This document shows, one piece after another, positions 32,917-42,243 of a stretch of DNA of 64,000 nucleotides. Source of the DNA: Paenibacillus caui (GTDB taxonomy: Bacteria; Bacillota; Bacilli; Paenibacillales; Paenibacillaceae); the NCBI RefSeq assembly GCF_019904135.1, contig NZ_JAIOGQ010000026.1, positions 1 to 64,000 of the forward strand, written 5' to 3'. The notes under the pieces are model-generated. The model was not told the DNA's origin, made no database searches, and saw only the letters and a list, made by a program, of their open reading frames with translations. Position numbers and translations under genes: made by a program. The stretch's first letter is position 1. Every line of letters starts with the position of its first letter.

Positions 32917-33675
32917 ATGACCCGTTATTATCGCTGCTTAAAGTCCGACGTTATGAAAATGAAAAGACAGTCTATGCTGCTTGTGCACCTTCTGGTTCCG
33001 CTTGCGGGAATAGCTCTCTTTCTCGGATACTATTCCATTTCCCCGTGGGCGCCCGTTTCCAAGGCGGGGGGCTATTTGCAGGTCGTCGCTGCTAGCTTCC
33101 CTACGATGATTGGCATCGTCTGCTCTATGGCAGCCGATCAGGAATACGCCGCCGGGAAATTCCAGCAGCTGCTGACCTCGCCAAGCAAACTGCTGCCGTT
33201 TATAAGCAAGCTGACATTGCTTTTGCTATTGGGATTTGGCAGTGTGCTATTGGCATTTGGCGGGTTTGGGGCAGGTTTCCTGTATCTGTTGCATGACTCT
33301 CCATTTGGTTTCGGTTTCTATCTGCGGGCCGCCTGCATTTTATTTGTCAGCTGCATCTTTCTTTATAATCTGCACTTTTTTATCAGCCTAAGGTTTGGCA
33401 AAGGTGCTTCCATCGGCGTGGGTATTACGGAGAGCCTTTTGTCCGCCCTACTTCTCACCGGCCTGGGAGACGGGAACTGGCATTTCATTCCTTGTGCCTG
33501 GGGCGCGCGGTTCTTGACCATTTTAGTGCAGTTCGGCACAAGTTCGGTTGGTTCGGTGCCTTCCGCTGCGAACATGCACGAGGGGATTTGGTTTTGTGCG
33601 GGCGAAACCCTTGTTTTGATGCTACTATTAGGATTATGGATTTGGCGTTGGGAAGGACGAAAATCGCTGGAATAG
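32917..33675 (+). CDS. Lantibiotic-immunity-type ABC permease (MutG/EpiG-like)
   Basis: A 252-aa membrane protein opening with YYRCLKSDVMKMKRQSMLLV, then about six transmembrane segments. The cytoplasmic loop DQEYAAGKFQQLLTSPSKL is typical of the G subunit. ATG 32917 overlaps nothing and has GGGAGG about 10 nt upstream, inside the end of the preceding gene. Third component of the exporter. Confidence 0.82.
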   Translation: MTRYYRCLKSDVMKMKRQSMLLVHLLVPLAGIALFLGYYSISPWAPVSKAGGYLQVVAASFPTMIGIVCSMAADQEYAAGKFQQLLTSPSKLLPFISKLTLLLLLGFGSVLLAFGGFGAGFLYLLHDSPFGFGFYLRAACILFVSCIFLYNLHFFISLRFGKGASIGVGITESLLSALLLTGLGDGNWHFIPCAWGARFLTILVQFGTSSVGSVPSAANMHEGIWFCAGETLVLMLLLGLWIWRWEGRKSLE

Positions 33676-33698
33676 AGACAAAGAAGGAAGTGAGCCTC

Positions 33699-34358
33699 GT
33701 GGCAAACCTGCTGGCTGTTGATGATGAACCGGCTGTTCTGGCGCTGATCAACAATATTCTGCACAAAGCCGGTCATACCGTTAGGACGGTATCCGAGCCT
33801 ACGCAGGTATTAAATATGCAATTGGGAACGTATGATTTGATCCTGCTGGACGTGATGATGCCGAAGATGGACGGGTTTGCGCTTTGCCGGAAGATCCGAA
33901 GCCAGGTGGACTGCCCCATTCTGTTCCTTACCGCAAAAGCGATGGAGAACGACGTTGTGAACGGATTGGGAGAAGGAGCGGACGACTTTATTATAAAACC
34001 GTTTGGAGCGGGAGAACTGCGGGCGCGCATCGATGCCCACCTTAGACGGGAACGACGTGAGCGGCGCAATGTGCTATGCACGGGCGAGGTCCACTTCAAC
34101 CTTTCCGGCAAGGAAATAACCATTCAAGATGTACCCATACCACTAACGAAAAGCGAGTACGAAATTTGCGAGTTTTTGGCCCGCAACCGGGGACAAGTAT
34201 TTTCCAAAGATAAAATATACGAATCCGTATTCGGGTTTAACGGGGAAAGCGACTCCTCCACGATTGTGGAGCATATCAAAAACGTACGGGCAAAGCTCGC
34301 AAAACGGCAGATCTCTCCGGTTGAAACGGTTTGGGGGATTGGATACAGGTGGAAGTAA
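33699..34358 (+). CDS. OmpR-family response regulator of the immunity cluster
   Basis: A 219-aa regulator. Receiver domain with acidic pair VDDE, phospho-acceptor aspartate in LILLDVMMPKMDG and lysine in FIIKPFG, then a winged-helix DNA-binding domain (PLTKSEYEICEFLARNRG; ending VWGIGYRWK). GTG 33699 is chosen because AAGGAAGTG precedes it at normal distance. Lies between the ABC exporter and the kinase and resembles NisR/SpaR regulators. It probably controls the exporter in response to peptide antibiotics. Confidence 0.85.
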   Translation: MANLLAVDDEPAVLALINNILHKAGHTVRTVSEPTQVLNMQLGTYDLILLDVMMPKMDGFALCRKIRSQVDCPILFLTAKAMENDVVNGLGEGADDFIIKPFGAGELRARIDAHLRRERRERRNVLCTGEVHFNLSGKEITIQDVPIPLTKSEYEICEFLARNRGQVFSKDKIYESVFGFNGESDSSTIVEHIKNVRAKLAKRQISPVETVWGIGYRWK

Positions 34359-35752
34359 CAAAAAAAACAAACAGTCAAAAGCCGGTTAAACTGCGCACCC
34401 TCTTTATTCGTTATTTATTCGCGTTTTGTATCGGAACATTTCTTCTGGCGCTGTTGCTGATCGCGGCTCTTTACTCCCTTATGGCATCCGGAGTTATTCT
34501 GCCCTCGAACTACGCTGAGAAGCAGGCGCTCGCGGCAATAGAAACCGTCAAAGCCGGTAAAACCCTTAGCCCAAACCCCAAGCGGGACTTATACAAATAT
34601 GCAAAATATACGCCCGGCGGCAAAATGATCGCGGGTAATTTGTCCGATCAGTCGGCAAAAGCAGCATGGGACCTGACCCAGCAGAGCGAGAGCGGTCAAA
34701 AGTTTCCTTTTTACTATTTAAAAGCCAATCACAACAGTGATGTATATATCATCCGTTACTCCATAGCGATGCAGTTCAATTCCCTTTACTTACGCAAATA
34801 TTTGCCCGCTCCGGAACTGCTGGCAATCCTGTTATTCTGCGCCGCTTTCCTTGTGGAAGGTGCGGTCATGGCTTCCTCCTTCGCAAGAAAGCTAACCCGA
34901 AGAATGAGCGGCCTGCAGCAGGCGACCAAAAAAATACAGGAGCAGGATCTGGACTTCTCGATTGAATCGAGCGGCGTTGTTGAAATCGACAATGTGCTTT
35001 ATTCCATGGATAAAATGAAAGAAGCTTTAAAGGTTTCGCTTAACAAACAGTGGGATCTGGAGCAAACACGCCGGGAACAGATCTCCGCGCTGGCGCATGA
35101 CGTCAAGACGCCGCTCACGATTGTTCGCGGCAACGTGGAGCTATTGGCCGAAACGAATCAGACCGGGGAGCAGCAAGATTATACGAACTACATCATGGAA
35201 AGCACCCGCCAAATGGAGCAATATATCAAAACCTTAATTGAAATTACAAAGGCTGAAACGGGAGCAACCCTGCAAGCGGAAAATATCGACAGCCGAAACT
35301 ATCTGGACAACATTGAACGTCAGATCAACGCTTTAGCCGCTGTAGACAAACTTGAAGTCGACATTTCGGTACGTAATGTGCCTCCAGCTTTTTACGGAGA
35401 CCCTGGCCTGCTCCACCGGGCAATGATGAACGTCTTGTCCAATGCGGTAGAATTTTCGCCGAAACATGGAAGGATTTGGTTTGTTGCTGAAGCAGTGGAA
35501 GATCGTATCCGTTTTGCTGTAACCGATGAAGGTCCGGGCTTTTCCAAAGCAGCTCTGAAGCAGGCAACCGGGCAATTTTACATGGGAGATCCGGCCCGGA
35601 GATCAAAAAACCATTATGGAATGGGCCTGTATATCACGAAATTCATTACAAACCTGCATGGCGGAACGCTGCAAATCGATAACTCTCCCCAAACCGGCGG
35701 AGGTCAAGTGACGATTGAAATCCCTGTCAAACCGTCTATCTTATTAACGTAG
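34352..35752 (+). CDS. Sensor histidine kinase of the immunity cluster
   Basis: A kinase of about 466 aa. First transmembrane segment FCIGTFLLALLLIAALYSLM, an external loop of about 100 residues, second segment LLAILLFCAAFLVEGAVMAS, a HAMP-like linker, the H-box ALAHDVKTPLTIV and a HATPase domain (NVLSNAVEFS, DEGPGFS, YGMGLYITKF). It overlaps the regulator by a few bases. The start may be GTG 34352 or TTG 34331. It would sense a peptide or cell-wall stress for the adjacent exporter. Confidence 0.83.
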   Translation, partial: EVTKKTNSQKPVKLRTLFIRYLFAFCIGTFLLALLLIAALYSLMASGVILPSNYAEKQALAAIETVKAGKTLSPNPKRDLYKYAKYTPGGKMIAGNLSDQSAKAAWDLTQQSESGQKFPFYYLKANHNSDVYIIRYSIAMQFNSLYLRKYLPAPELLAILLFCAAFLVEGAVMASSFARKLTRRMSGLQQATKKIQEQDLDFSIESSGVVEIDNVLYSMDKMKEALKVSLNKQWDLEQTRREQISALAHDVKTPLTIVRGNVELLAETNQTGEQQDYTNYIMESTRQMEQYIKTLIEITKAETGATLQAENIDSRNYLDNIERQINALAAVDKLEVDISVRNVPPAFYGDPGLLHRAMMNVLSNAVEFSPKHGRIWFVAEAVEDRIRFAVTDEGPGFSKAALKQATGQFYMGDPARRSKNHYGMGLYITKFITNLHGGTLQIDNSPQTGGGQVTIEIPVKPSILLT

Positions 35753-35831
35753 CGAAAGCGGTATAACTGGTGTTTGTGAGAGGACGGGGACTAGCTCCCC
35801 CTCCTGCTCGGTTTTTCCCCGTTTCAGGGCT

Positions 35832-36059
35832 TCAATCATAGGATTGGAGGTAGTATTTGCGAGTCAGATCCCGCCCCTCCCATTGCTTGTAAAAGGGTTC
35901 CTCCTCATGGAGCGATTCCTCATCTCCATCGACACCAAACTCTGCTTCTTCTGCAAATTCAACAAGATCGTCTTCTCCCAGCACTTCATTTAACGAACCG
36001 CGCGAATGGCTGTTCAGCAGAAATTGTCTGGTGAGCTCTGAACCTGATCGCTCCGTCAT
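35832..36059 (-). CDS. Small acidic protein of unknown function
   Basis: A 75-aa acidic soluble protein (many Asp and Glu in residues 25-55). It has a strong AAAGGAGG site eight bases before its ATG, which supports real translation. I do not recognise it. It lies alone on the minus strand between the immunity cluster and the DUF1129-like gene. Confidence 0.65.
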   Translation of the reverse strand: MTERSGSELTRQFLLNSHSRGSLNEVLGEDDLVEFAEEAEFGVDGDEESLHEEEPFYKQWEGRDLTRKYYLQSYD

Positions 36060-36295
36060 TTCCTACTCCCTCCTTTGAAACCGCCGCTTGCCTTGGCGTT
36101 TCTAGGCTGTATTGTCGGGCGGAGAGGCGGATTTTATTCCTTTGTCAGCAAAAAGACATATTTCGAAGCTTTATCAGGGCAGGTTCAAAGGGTTATGCGA
36201 CGGCACTCGCCTTCGCCGGTCCCTTGCAGCATATGCGAGTTATAAAGTATACTCGGGGCATTAGAAAGTGCCGCGTGAGGAGGAGAAATTGTAAC

Positions 36296-36982
36296 TTGTA
36301 TATTCACGAAATGATCCGGGAGACAAATCGTCTTCGCCAGCAGATGACGCCGGTAAGCGAAGCCTATTTCAGCGAGATGGTGCTGCAAATCCGCTCAAGT
36401 TCCCTGAATGAAGCGCAAGGCGAGGAGGCGCTGCTGGATATAGCCCGCCGCATCCTGAAGCTGCAGGAGCGGAACAAGCCCGTTCAGGAGGTGTTTGGAG
36501 ATCATCCGCAAGATTACTGCGATGAGCTCGTCTCTGATCTGAACATGCGAAAGCCGAGAACGGCAAAGGACAAGGTTAAATATTATATCATGATCCCGTG
36601 GGTCGCTCTGACCTGGGTATTCTTTATTTACATGATAATGGGCTTCTTGGGCAAATGGTTCGGCGGCGATCTGGAGTATATGAGGATTCGTACATCGACA
36701 CTGCTGCTGATCGCTTTGGGCTCAATCCTGCTGATCGAGCTGTTGACGCGGTTTATGGGACCGGACAAGAAAGAATCCGATGACGAGCCGAAACCGCACC
36801 GAATCGATGCCAAGTCGCTCGGAATATCGGTAGCGGTCACCGCAGCAATTGTAGCGGTTTATCTGGTACTGAGCCGTCTGCTGCCCTCCTTTACTGTTTC
36901 TCCATGGGACAGCCTCATTCTGTTCGTCATCGGTTTGGCCGGACAACAGCTTATATTCCTGCGGAAACCCCGCCACAAATAA
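36296..36982 (+). CDS. DUF1129-like membrane protein
   Basis: A 228-aa protein. A soluble helical head begins IHEMIRETNRLRQQMTPVSE, then four to five hydrophobic segments follow from about residue 105, as in the DUF1129 family of Firmicutes. TTG 36296 is preferred, with AGGAGGAG about ten bases upstream. The long frame to 36224 has a poor start. Role unknown. Confidence 0.7.
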   Translation: MYIHEMIRETNRLRQQMTPVSEAYFSEMVLQIRSSSLNEAQGEEALLDIARRILKLQERNKPVQEVFGDHPQDYCDELVSDLNMRKPRTAKDKVKYYIMIPWVALTWVFFIYMIMGFLGKWFGGDLEYMRIRTSTLLLIALGSILLIELLTRFMGPDKKESDDEPKPHRIDAKSLGISVAVTAAIVAVYLVLSRLLPSFTVSPWDSLILFVIGLAGQQLIFLRKPRHK

Positions 36983-36991
36983 AGCAATAAA

Positions 36992-37038
36992 GGACGTTCC
37001 TTACGCACACGGATGCGCAAAGAACGTCCCTTTTATTT
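36992..37038. terminator. Bidirectional terminator
   Basis: GGACGTTC (36992-36999) pairs with GAACGTCC (37022-37029), with an inner CGCA/TGCG stem and a T-rich tail. It separates the DUF1129-like gene from the convergent ABC operon. Confidence 0.85.
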
Positions 37039-37075
37039 GACCGGTTGTTCGACAATACCAGTATAGAGACCCAAG

Positions 37076-37828
37076 CTATTTAACTTCGACACGGCGATTC
37101 AGGAGCATAACCATTCCTGTAATCATGAGAAGGCAAAATGCGGCTTCAATGGCAATTGAACTATATAAGTCGCTGTATTTGTAGGGATCTGACGAATAGC
37201 CCATTCCTTGATCCGAGGTCATAATGATTTCAAACCAGCCGAATTTGGGGAGGTTCAGCAGACTCTCGATGAACAGGCTGATCCCGTTCTGAATAACGAG
37301 GTAAGAGATGAGCATAATCCATGCCTGCCCTTTGGTCCGGAAGCTTCGGCCAATCGTTACGGATGTGAACAGGGCCAGCAGTTGGACAAGAACCATCCAA
37401 AATCCGCCAGCCGCAACCAAAGTCACTTCTCCCCATGAAAGGTGAGATACGCTCCCCGCTGTCTCGTCTACCCAATTAAACAGAGACATGACGCCTGCCT
37501 GCTCTCTGAGCCCGTTGTGGAGCAGAAACACGATGTCGACAAGCAGCGTAGCGAGGAGACCAAGCAGAAGCGGCGACAGGATATGGTATATTGTCCTTAC
37601 CGGGAGCAGCCTGCGGCTGTAGGATATGATGTTCCGACTGTAGGTTTTTACCGAAATGACGATAATCATCACAGAAATGGCAACGTACCCTAAGATCATC
37701 AAAGTGAACCCGGCTGCCTCGTTATGGCCGAACAGCTCGAGCAGCAGTTCCGCAACGGCCAAAACGACAGCGGCGATCAGCAGAGTTGTTGCATTCCGGT
37801 TCCAATCATATTTAAGCAATCTCATCAT
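37076..37828 (-). CDS. ABC-2-type permease subunit
   Basis: A 250-aa membrane protein with about six transmembrane helices and no other motif. It overlaps the stop of the ATPase gene at 37825 (ATGA) and is the last gene of the GntR-controlled operon. Its pairing with the YtrB-like ATPase suggests a stress-induced exporter, possibly of cell-wall antibiotics. Substrate unknown. Confidence 0.75.
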   Translation of the reverse strand: MMRLLKYDWNRNATTLLIAAVVLAVAELLLELFGHNEAAGFTLMILGYVAISVMIIVISVKTYSRNIISYSRRLLPVRTIYHILSPLLLGLLATLLVDIVFLLHNGLREQAGVMSLFNWVDETAGSVSHLSWGEVTLVAAGGFWMVLVQLLALFTSVTIGRSFRTKGQAWIMLISYLVIQNGISLFIESLLNLPKFGWFEIIMTSDQGMGYSSDPYKYSDLYSSIAIEAAFCLLMITGMVMLLNRRVEVK

Positions 37829-38523
37829 TCGGCATACACCTCTTTAAACATCTCGTCAACGCTCTTCCCGGCAGTCATCCGCAGGCCTTCAACTTCTTCC
37901 CTCATCACAATCTGGCCGTCACGGATGAAAATGACCTCGTCAAAGATCCGCTCAATATCTTTCACCAGATGGGTGGAGACAATGAGGCTGCTGTTCTCGT
38001 CGTAAAACTCCAGAATAGCGTCGAGAATTTTGCCTCTGGCCACCGGATCTACGCCCCCGATCGGCTCATCAAGCAGGTACAGCCGGGCCGCTCTGGAGAG
38101 GGCAAGCGTCAACTGGAGCCGCTCATTCATCCCTTTTGACAGGGTACTGATCCGTTCGCCCAGGTCCAGCTTCAAAAACTGCAGCATGTCGTTCGCTTTC
38201 GCACTGTCAAAATCGGCATAGAAATCACGGTAAAAGGCTACCGCATCCCTGACTCTCATCCACGGTTCCGTCAGCGGCCGGTCCGGCATGAATGAGACGA
38301 GCCCTTTGCTGTTCGTTCCAACGGGCGTCCCGCACACGGACGCCTCACCCTCTGTAGGCTGGACCAACCCGGCCGCAATTTTCATCAGGGTGCTTTTTCC
38401 GCTGCCATTTGTACCGAGCAGTCCGACAATGCGCCCTGGTTCGATCTCGAAGGAGACATCCCGCAGGGCGACCTTTGAGCCATATTTTTTGCCGATATGC
38501 TCTAAACGAAGTACACTATCCAA
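37825..38523 (-). CDS. ABC transporter ATPase (YtrB-like)
   Basis: A 232-aa ATPase. Walker A GTNGSGKST, signature LSKGMNERLQLTLAL and Walker B LYLLDEPIGGVDP, the last with a non-canonical GGVDP end typical of YtrB/YtrE-type ATPases beside GntR regulators. It overlaps the end of the gntR gene by 8 nt and the permease by 4 nt, so the three are translated as a unit. Confidence 0.85.
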   Translation of the reverse strand: MDSVLRLEHIGKKYGSKVALRDVSFEIEPGRIVGLLGTNGSGKSTLMKIAAGLVQPTEGEASVCGTPVGTNSKGLVSFMPDRPLTEPWMRVRDAVAFYRDFYADFDSAKANDMLQFLKLDLGERISTLSKGMNERLQLTLALSRAARLYLLDEPIGGVDPVARGKILDAILEFYDENSSLIVSTHLVKDIERIFDEVIFIRDGQIVMREEVEGLRMTAGKSVDEMFKEVYAE

Positions 38524-38911
38524 AGCTCTTCCGCTCCTGTTCCTTAAATTCCGTCTCCACGGCTTCAGTCACAATGGACACAATATCGTCCTTTCCGAAC
38601 CCAAGCTCCTTCATCCCCTGTACAAACTTATCCAGCAGTTCGCCGGCCATTTCCTTTTTGATCTCCATAATTTTTGATTCCTCGCTTGTCACGAATCTCC
38701 CGAGTCCCCGCCGGGTCTCTACAATTCCTTCCCTCTCCAACTCCTGAAACGTCCGTTGGACCGTGTTCGGGTTAATCTGCAGCTCGGCCGCAAGCTCGCG
38801 CACTGAAGGGATTTTGTCTCCTGGCGTAAGGCTTCCGCTCACAATTTGCCTTTTGATGTAATTCATGATTTGCAAATAGATTGGAAGGTTATTGTCAAAT
38901 TCTATACTCAC
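38516..38911 (-). CDS. GntR-family regulator (YtrA subfamily)
   Basis: A 131-aa repressor with a GntR winged helix (PSVRELAAELQINPNTVQRTFQ) and a short C-terminal helical dimerisation tail, as in the YtrA group that represses its own ABC operon. GTG 38911 is the apparent start. The gene lies between two ABC transporter pairs, the upstream pair 45 nt away, so it may regulate both. YtrA types respond to cell-wall antibiotics in known cases. Confidence 0.87.
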   Translation of the reverse strand: MSIEFDNNLPIYLQIMNYIKRQIVSGSLTPGDKIPSVRELAAELQINPNTVQRTFQELEREGIVETRRGLGRFVTSEESKIMEIKKEMAGELLDKFVQGMKELGFGKDDIVSIVTEAVETEFKEQERKSFG

Positions 38912-38955
38912 CGGTACACGCTGCTCCTTTCCTCCGCTCTTGCCGGCCTAAATCA

Positions 38956-39726
38956 TCAGGCAATATCACGTCTCTTAAAAGTAACAAAGCTGGCGGCAAG
39001 AAACAAGATGACATACACACTGAGAATGATAACCGAGAAAGTCAACGTCATGCCTTTAATAGGCGCCGTGTTTGTGGCATATACCGACAAATCCGTGTTG
39101 GTAAAAAGCAGGTACTTGGCAAATGCGTAGCGTGAAAGGACCATATTCAAGATGCTCTGCAAAACGACGGCGAACATCCCGATACCGATCGTTGCACCCG
39201 CCGACCGGGTCAGCACACCGATCATGAAGACGAAGGTCGTATAAACAAACATGTAGACGAGAGTGTACAAGGCTTGCAAGAACAGATCCGCCCACGACAC
39301 TTCTGAAGCGCCAAAGCCAAACACGACCCATCCTGCGGCAAGGGTAACTGCGAGTGTAAACACCGCAAGCGCAAGCATGTACAGCAATGCCACCACATAC
39401 TTGGAGGCCAGAATCCTGCTGCGGCCGTGCGCCCGGATCATCAGAAATTTAATCGTCCCCATGCTGTGTTCCCTGGCTACAATGCCGGACGTACTGATGA
39501 TCACAATATAGAGCATGATCGAGCCGAGCCCCCGTATTTCCATGCATTCTGCGGCAAAACGGAGCGCCGTGTACGTCTCTCCCGAAGGAGCAATAGTTGT
39601 CAGATAAGCTAGCAAAGCTACGAAACCTGCCATAATTAAAAAGGCGATGAAAAAACTTCTCTTCTTGCTGAGCTTAAGCCACTCATTTACGACCAACTTG
39701 CCAAAACCCGATCCATGATTAAGCAA
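38956..39726 (-). CDS. ABC-2-type permease
   Basis: A 256-aa permease with an N-terminal amphipathic start (KLVVNEWLKLSKKRSFFIAF) and six transmembrane helices. It includes the conserved loop SMGTIKFLMIRAHGRSRILA that contacts the ATPase. The start (TTG 39726) overlaps the ATPase stop by 8 nt. Likely exporter for peptide-type antibiotics, similar to BcrB. Confidence 0.8.
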   Translation of the reverse strand: MLNHGSGFGKLVVNEWLKLSKKRSFFIAFLIMAGFVALLAYLTTIAPSGETYTALRFAAECMEIRGLGSIMLYIVIISTSGIVAREHSMGTIKFLMIRAHGRSRILASKYVVALLYMLALAVFTLAVTLAAGWVVFGFGASEVSWADLFLQALYTLVYMFVYTTFVFMIGVLTRSAGATIGIGMFAVVLQSILNMVLSRYAFAKYLLFTNTDLSVYATNTAPIKGMTLTFSVIILSVYVILFLAASFVTFKRRDIA

Positions 39727-40669
39727 TGCGGTTTCCTCCCGTCCATTTCAGGAATTCTTCTTCAAGCGTAGATTTGGCTTCCTCAATGCGGTACAGGGCC
39801 GCATCATGCTCTCCCAGCGCTTTGACGACAAGCGGAATATCTTCATCCTTTAGTGAAAGAAGCAGCTCGTTTCTCTCCTCGAAGACCCTGGTTACCTGTA
39901 CCATATCCAGACGATCCAGAGCCTGACGAGCGACAGTAAGCGGCGTTGCTCTCACTACTACCTCGATTTGGGAGCGCTCTGCCTTGTTCTGCTGCTCTCC
40001 GATATCGCGAACCGTAACCAGTTTGCCGTTTTGAATCACGACCACGCGGCCGCAGATCTGCTCGATTTCGGAAAGCAGATGCGAGGAGATTAAAATGGCG
40101 ATTCCTTCCTTGCTTGCAATCTCCTTCAGGTAGTCGCGCATTTCCCGGATTCCGGCCGGATCCAGCCCGTTCGTCGGTTCATCCAGAATCAGGAGGGAAG
40201 GCTTGTGAAGCAGAGCCTGGGCAATACCGAGCCGCTGACGCATGCCGAGCGAATAGGCTTTGACTCTCTTGTTCAGCGCATCTTCCAGACCGACCAGCCG
40301 GATGACTTCCTGAAACCGTTCATCGGTAATGCCATCCGTCATTCTGCGGTACTGCTTCAGATTATCAAGCCCTGTCATATACGGATAAAATTCGGGATTC
40401 TCGATAATGCCCCCCACATGGCGGATTGCCTTAGTAAATTCGCTGCGGATGCTGTGCCCGCCGATCGATATATCTCCTTCTGTCATGCCGATCAGCCCGA
40501 CAATCATTCGAATCGTAGTTGTCTTGCCCGCTCCGTTTGGACCCAGCAGGCCGACAATTTCACCCGGAAACAGTTCGAAACCAAGTCCTTCGACAATGGT
40601 TTTCCCGCCAATTCGTTTCGTTACGCCTTTCAGGCTGAGAACCGCCCTTTCCCTTTCATTTGTTGCCAT
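39719..40669 (-). CDS. ABC transporter ATPase (BcrA-like)
   Basis: An ATPase of about 316 aa. Walker A GPNGAGKTTT, Q-loop GGIIENPEFYPYMTGLDNL, signature YSLGMRQRLGIAQALL, Walker B LLILDEPTNGLDPAG and a C-terminal extension of about 90 residues, as in bacitracin-type ATPases. I prefer ATG 40669 over GTG 40681, which overlaps the ribosome site. First gene of the five-gene ABC operon. Confidence 0.86.
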   Translation of the reverse strand: MATNERERAVLSLKGVTKRIGGKTIVEGLGFELFPGEIVGLLGPNGAGKTTTIRMIVGLIGMTEGDISIGGHSIRSEFTKAIRHVGGIIENPEFYPYMTGLDNLKQYRRMTDGITDERFQEVIRLVGLEDALNKRVKAYSLGMRQRLGIAQALLHKPSLLILDEPTNGLDPAGIREMRDYLKEIASKEGIAILISSHLLSEIEQICGRVVVIQNGKLVTVRDIGEQQNKAERSQIEVVVRATPLTVARQALDRLDMVQVTRVFEERNELLLSLKDEDIPLVVKALGEHDAALYRIEEAKSTLEEEFLKWTGGNRIA

Positions 40670-40771
40670 TTTAAAATCCACTCCTTTTTCGTATCACTGT
40701 TATAGTTAAATAGTACACTAATAATCTGATTGTGTAAATGAAAAATTTGGAAAAATGGCTCGCTAAAATTA

Positions 40772-40812
40772 AAAAGCAGCAAGCCCCGGGAATATCGAGA
40801 CTTGCTGCTTTT
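40772..40812. terminator. Bidirectional terminator
   Basis: AAAAGCAGCAAG (40772-40783) pairs perfectly with CTTGCTGCTTTT (40801-40812). It lies downstream of ilvA on the minus strand. Confidence 0.85.
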
Positions 40813-40846
40813 ATGATTCTAGCGTTTGATTTGTTGTCAGAAAACA

Positions 40847-42127
40847 TTAAATCAACAGATTAAATAAATTCAAATCACGGTTGAGCTCGGTATAAGTAAT
40901 TCCCTTGGCTTCCATACGCTTGATGAGCGGGATATAATCCTCTTTGTTCAGCAGCTCGATGCCGACAAGGGCGGGTCCGTTCTCCTTGTTGTTCTTCTTC
41001 GTATATTCAAAGCGCGTAATATCGTCGTTCGGCCCCAGAATATCGGACAAAAATTCACGCAAGGCCCCTGCCCGCTGCGGAAAATTGACCATAAAGTAAT
41101 GCTTGAGGCCTTCATAAATGAGTGAGCGCTCCTTCATCTCCTGCATCCGGTCAATGTCGTTGTTCCCCCCGCTGACGACGCAGACGACGGTCTTGCCTTT
41201 GATTTGCTCCCGGTACATATCGAGCGCCGCCACGGAAAGCGCCCCTGCCGGCTCGACAACAATTGCATTTTCGTTGTACAGCTCCAGGATCGTCGTGCAG
41301 GCCTTGCCTTCCGGAACCTTGATGACATCATCCAGGACGTTCTTCGAGACTTCAAACGGAAAGTCTCCAACCCGCTTTACAGCCGCCCCGTCGACAAATT
41401 TATCGATCGTATCCAGGGTAACCACTTGTCCCTGCTGCAAAGCTTCGCTCATCGATGCCGCGCCAAGCGGCTCGACCCCAATCACCTTCGCGGCCGGGGC
41501 AACCATTTTCAAATATGCGCCAACACCAGCCACAAGCCCGCCGCCGCCAATTGTAACAAACACATAATCCGCAGGCGTCTGAAGCTCCTCCATAATTTCC
41601 ATGCCGATCGTCCCGTTGCCGGCCACAATCTTGGGATTGTCGAACGGGTGGATGAACGTCATGCCCTGCTCGCGGCAAGCCTTCATCGACTCTTCATAAG
41701 CGTCGTCATACGTATCCCCTGTCAAAATAACTTCCACATGAGAGCCGCCGAACCGCTTCACCTGCCTCACCTTTTGATTCGGCGTCGTAGCCGGCATGAA
41801 AATGCGGCCTTGTATCCCAAGCGCATTGCATGAAAATGCAACGCCTTGCGCATGGTTGCCGGCACTGGCGCACACAATCCCCCTGCCGGTCTCTTCAGGC
41901 GACAAGCTCCGAATCATATTGTAAGCGCCGCGAATTTTAAAAGAACGGACGATCTGCAAGTCCTCTCTCTTCAAGTAGACGTTGCAATCGTATTTTGCCG
42001 ACAAAACCGCGTCCCGCTGCAGCGGAGTCCGCACAATCACTTCACGCAGCACATGGTGCGCGCGAACAATATCTTCCATGCCCACAGACGCTGAAGCTGC
42101 CGTCTTCGGGTTATCTGTCTGTTTCAT
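40847..42127 (-). CDS. ilvA: Threonine ammonia-lyase (biosynthetic)
   Basis: A 426-aa PLP enzyme converting threonine to 2-oxobutanoate, the first step of isoleucine synthesis. PLP lysine in SFKIRGAYN, glycine loop GGGGLVAG, and a C-terminal ACT-like regulatory domain (KHYFMVNFPQRAGALREFL) for isoleucine feedback. The length fits the single-ACT form of Bacillus. ATG 42127 has GGAG six bases upstream. GTG 42139 overlaps that site. Confidence 0.93.
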   Translation of the reverse strand: MKQTDNPKTAASASVGMEDIVRAHHVLREVIVRTPLQRDAVLSAKYDCNVYLKREDLQIVRSFKIRGAYNMIRSLSPEETGRGIVCASAGNHAQGVAFSCNALGIQGRIFMPATTPNQKVRQVKRFGGSHVEVILTGDTYDDAYEESMKACREQGMTFIHPFDNPKIVAGNGTIGMEIMEELQTPADYVFVTIGGGGLVAGVGAYLKMVAPAAKVIGVEPLGAASMSEALQQGQVVTLDTIDKFVDGAAVKRVGDFPFEVSKNVLDDVIKVPEGKACTTILELYNENAIVVEPAGALSVAALDMYREQIKGKTVVCVVSGGNNDIDRMQEMKERSLIYEGLKHYFMVNFPQRAGALREFLSDILGPNDDITRFEYTKKNNKENGPALVGIELLNKEDYIPLIKRMEAKGITYTELNRDLNLFNLLI

Positions 42128-42243
42128 TTTGCTCTCCACTCTCCGCTGTTCTATAGTTTAATCCGTGATCTATGACACATCTATTGCTATTGTAACATTA
42201 TGCACGTGTATTGGATAAGGCTATTACTGTCAGTAGGGCAAGC

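Noticed and set aside
33492-33698. N-terminal extension of the response regulator frame
   Set aside because: It overlaps the permease gene in another frame. The receiver domain starts at GTG 33699 with a proper ribosome site.
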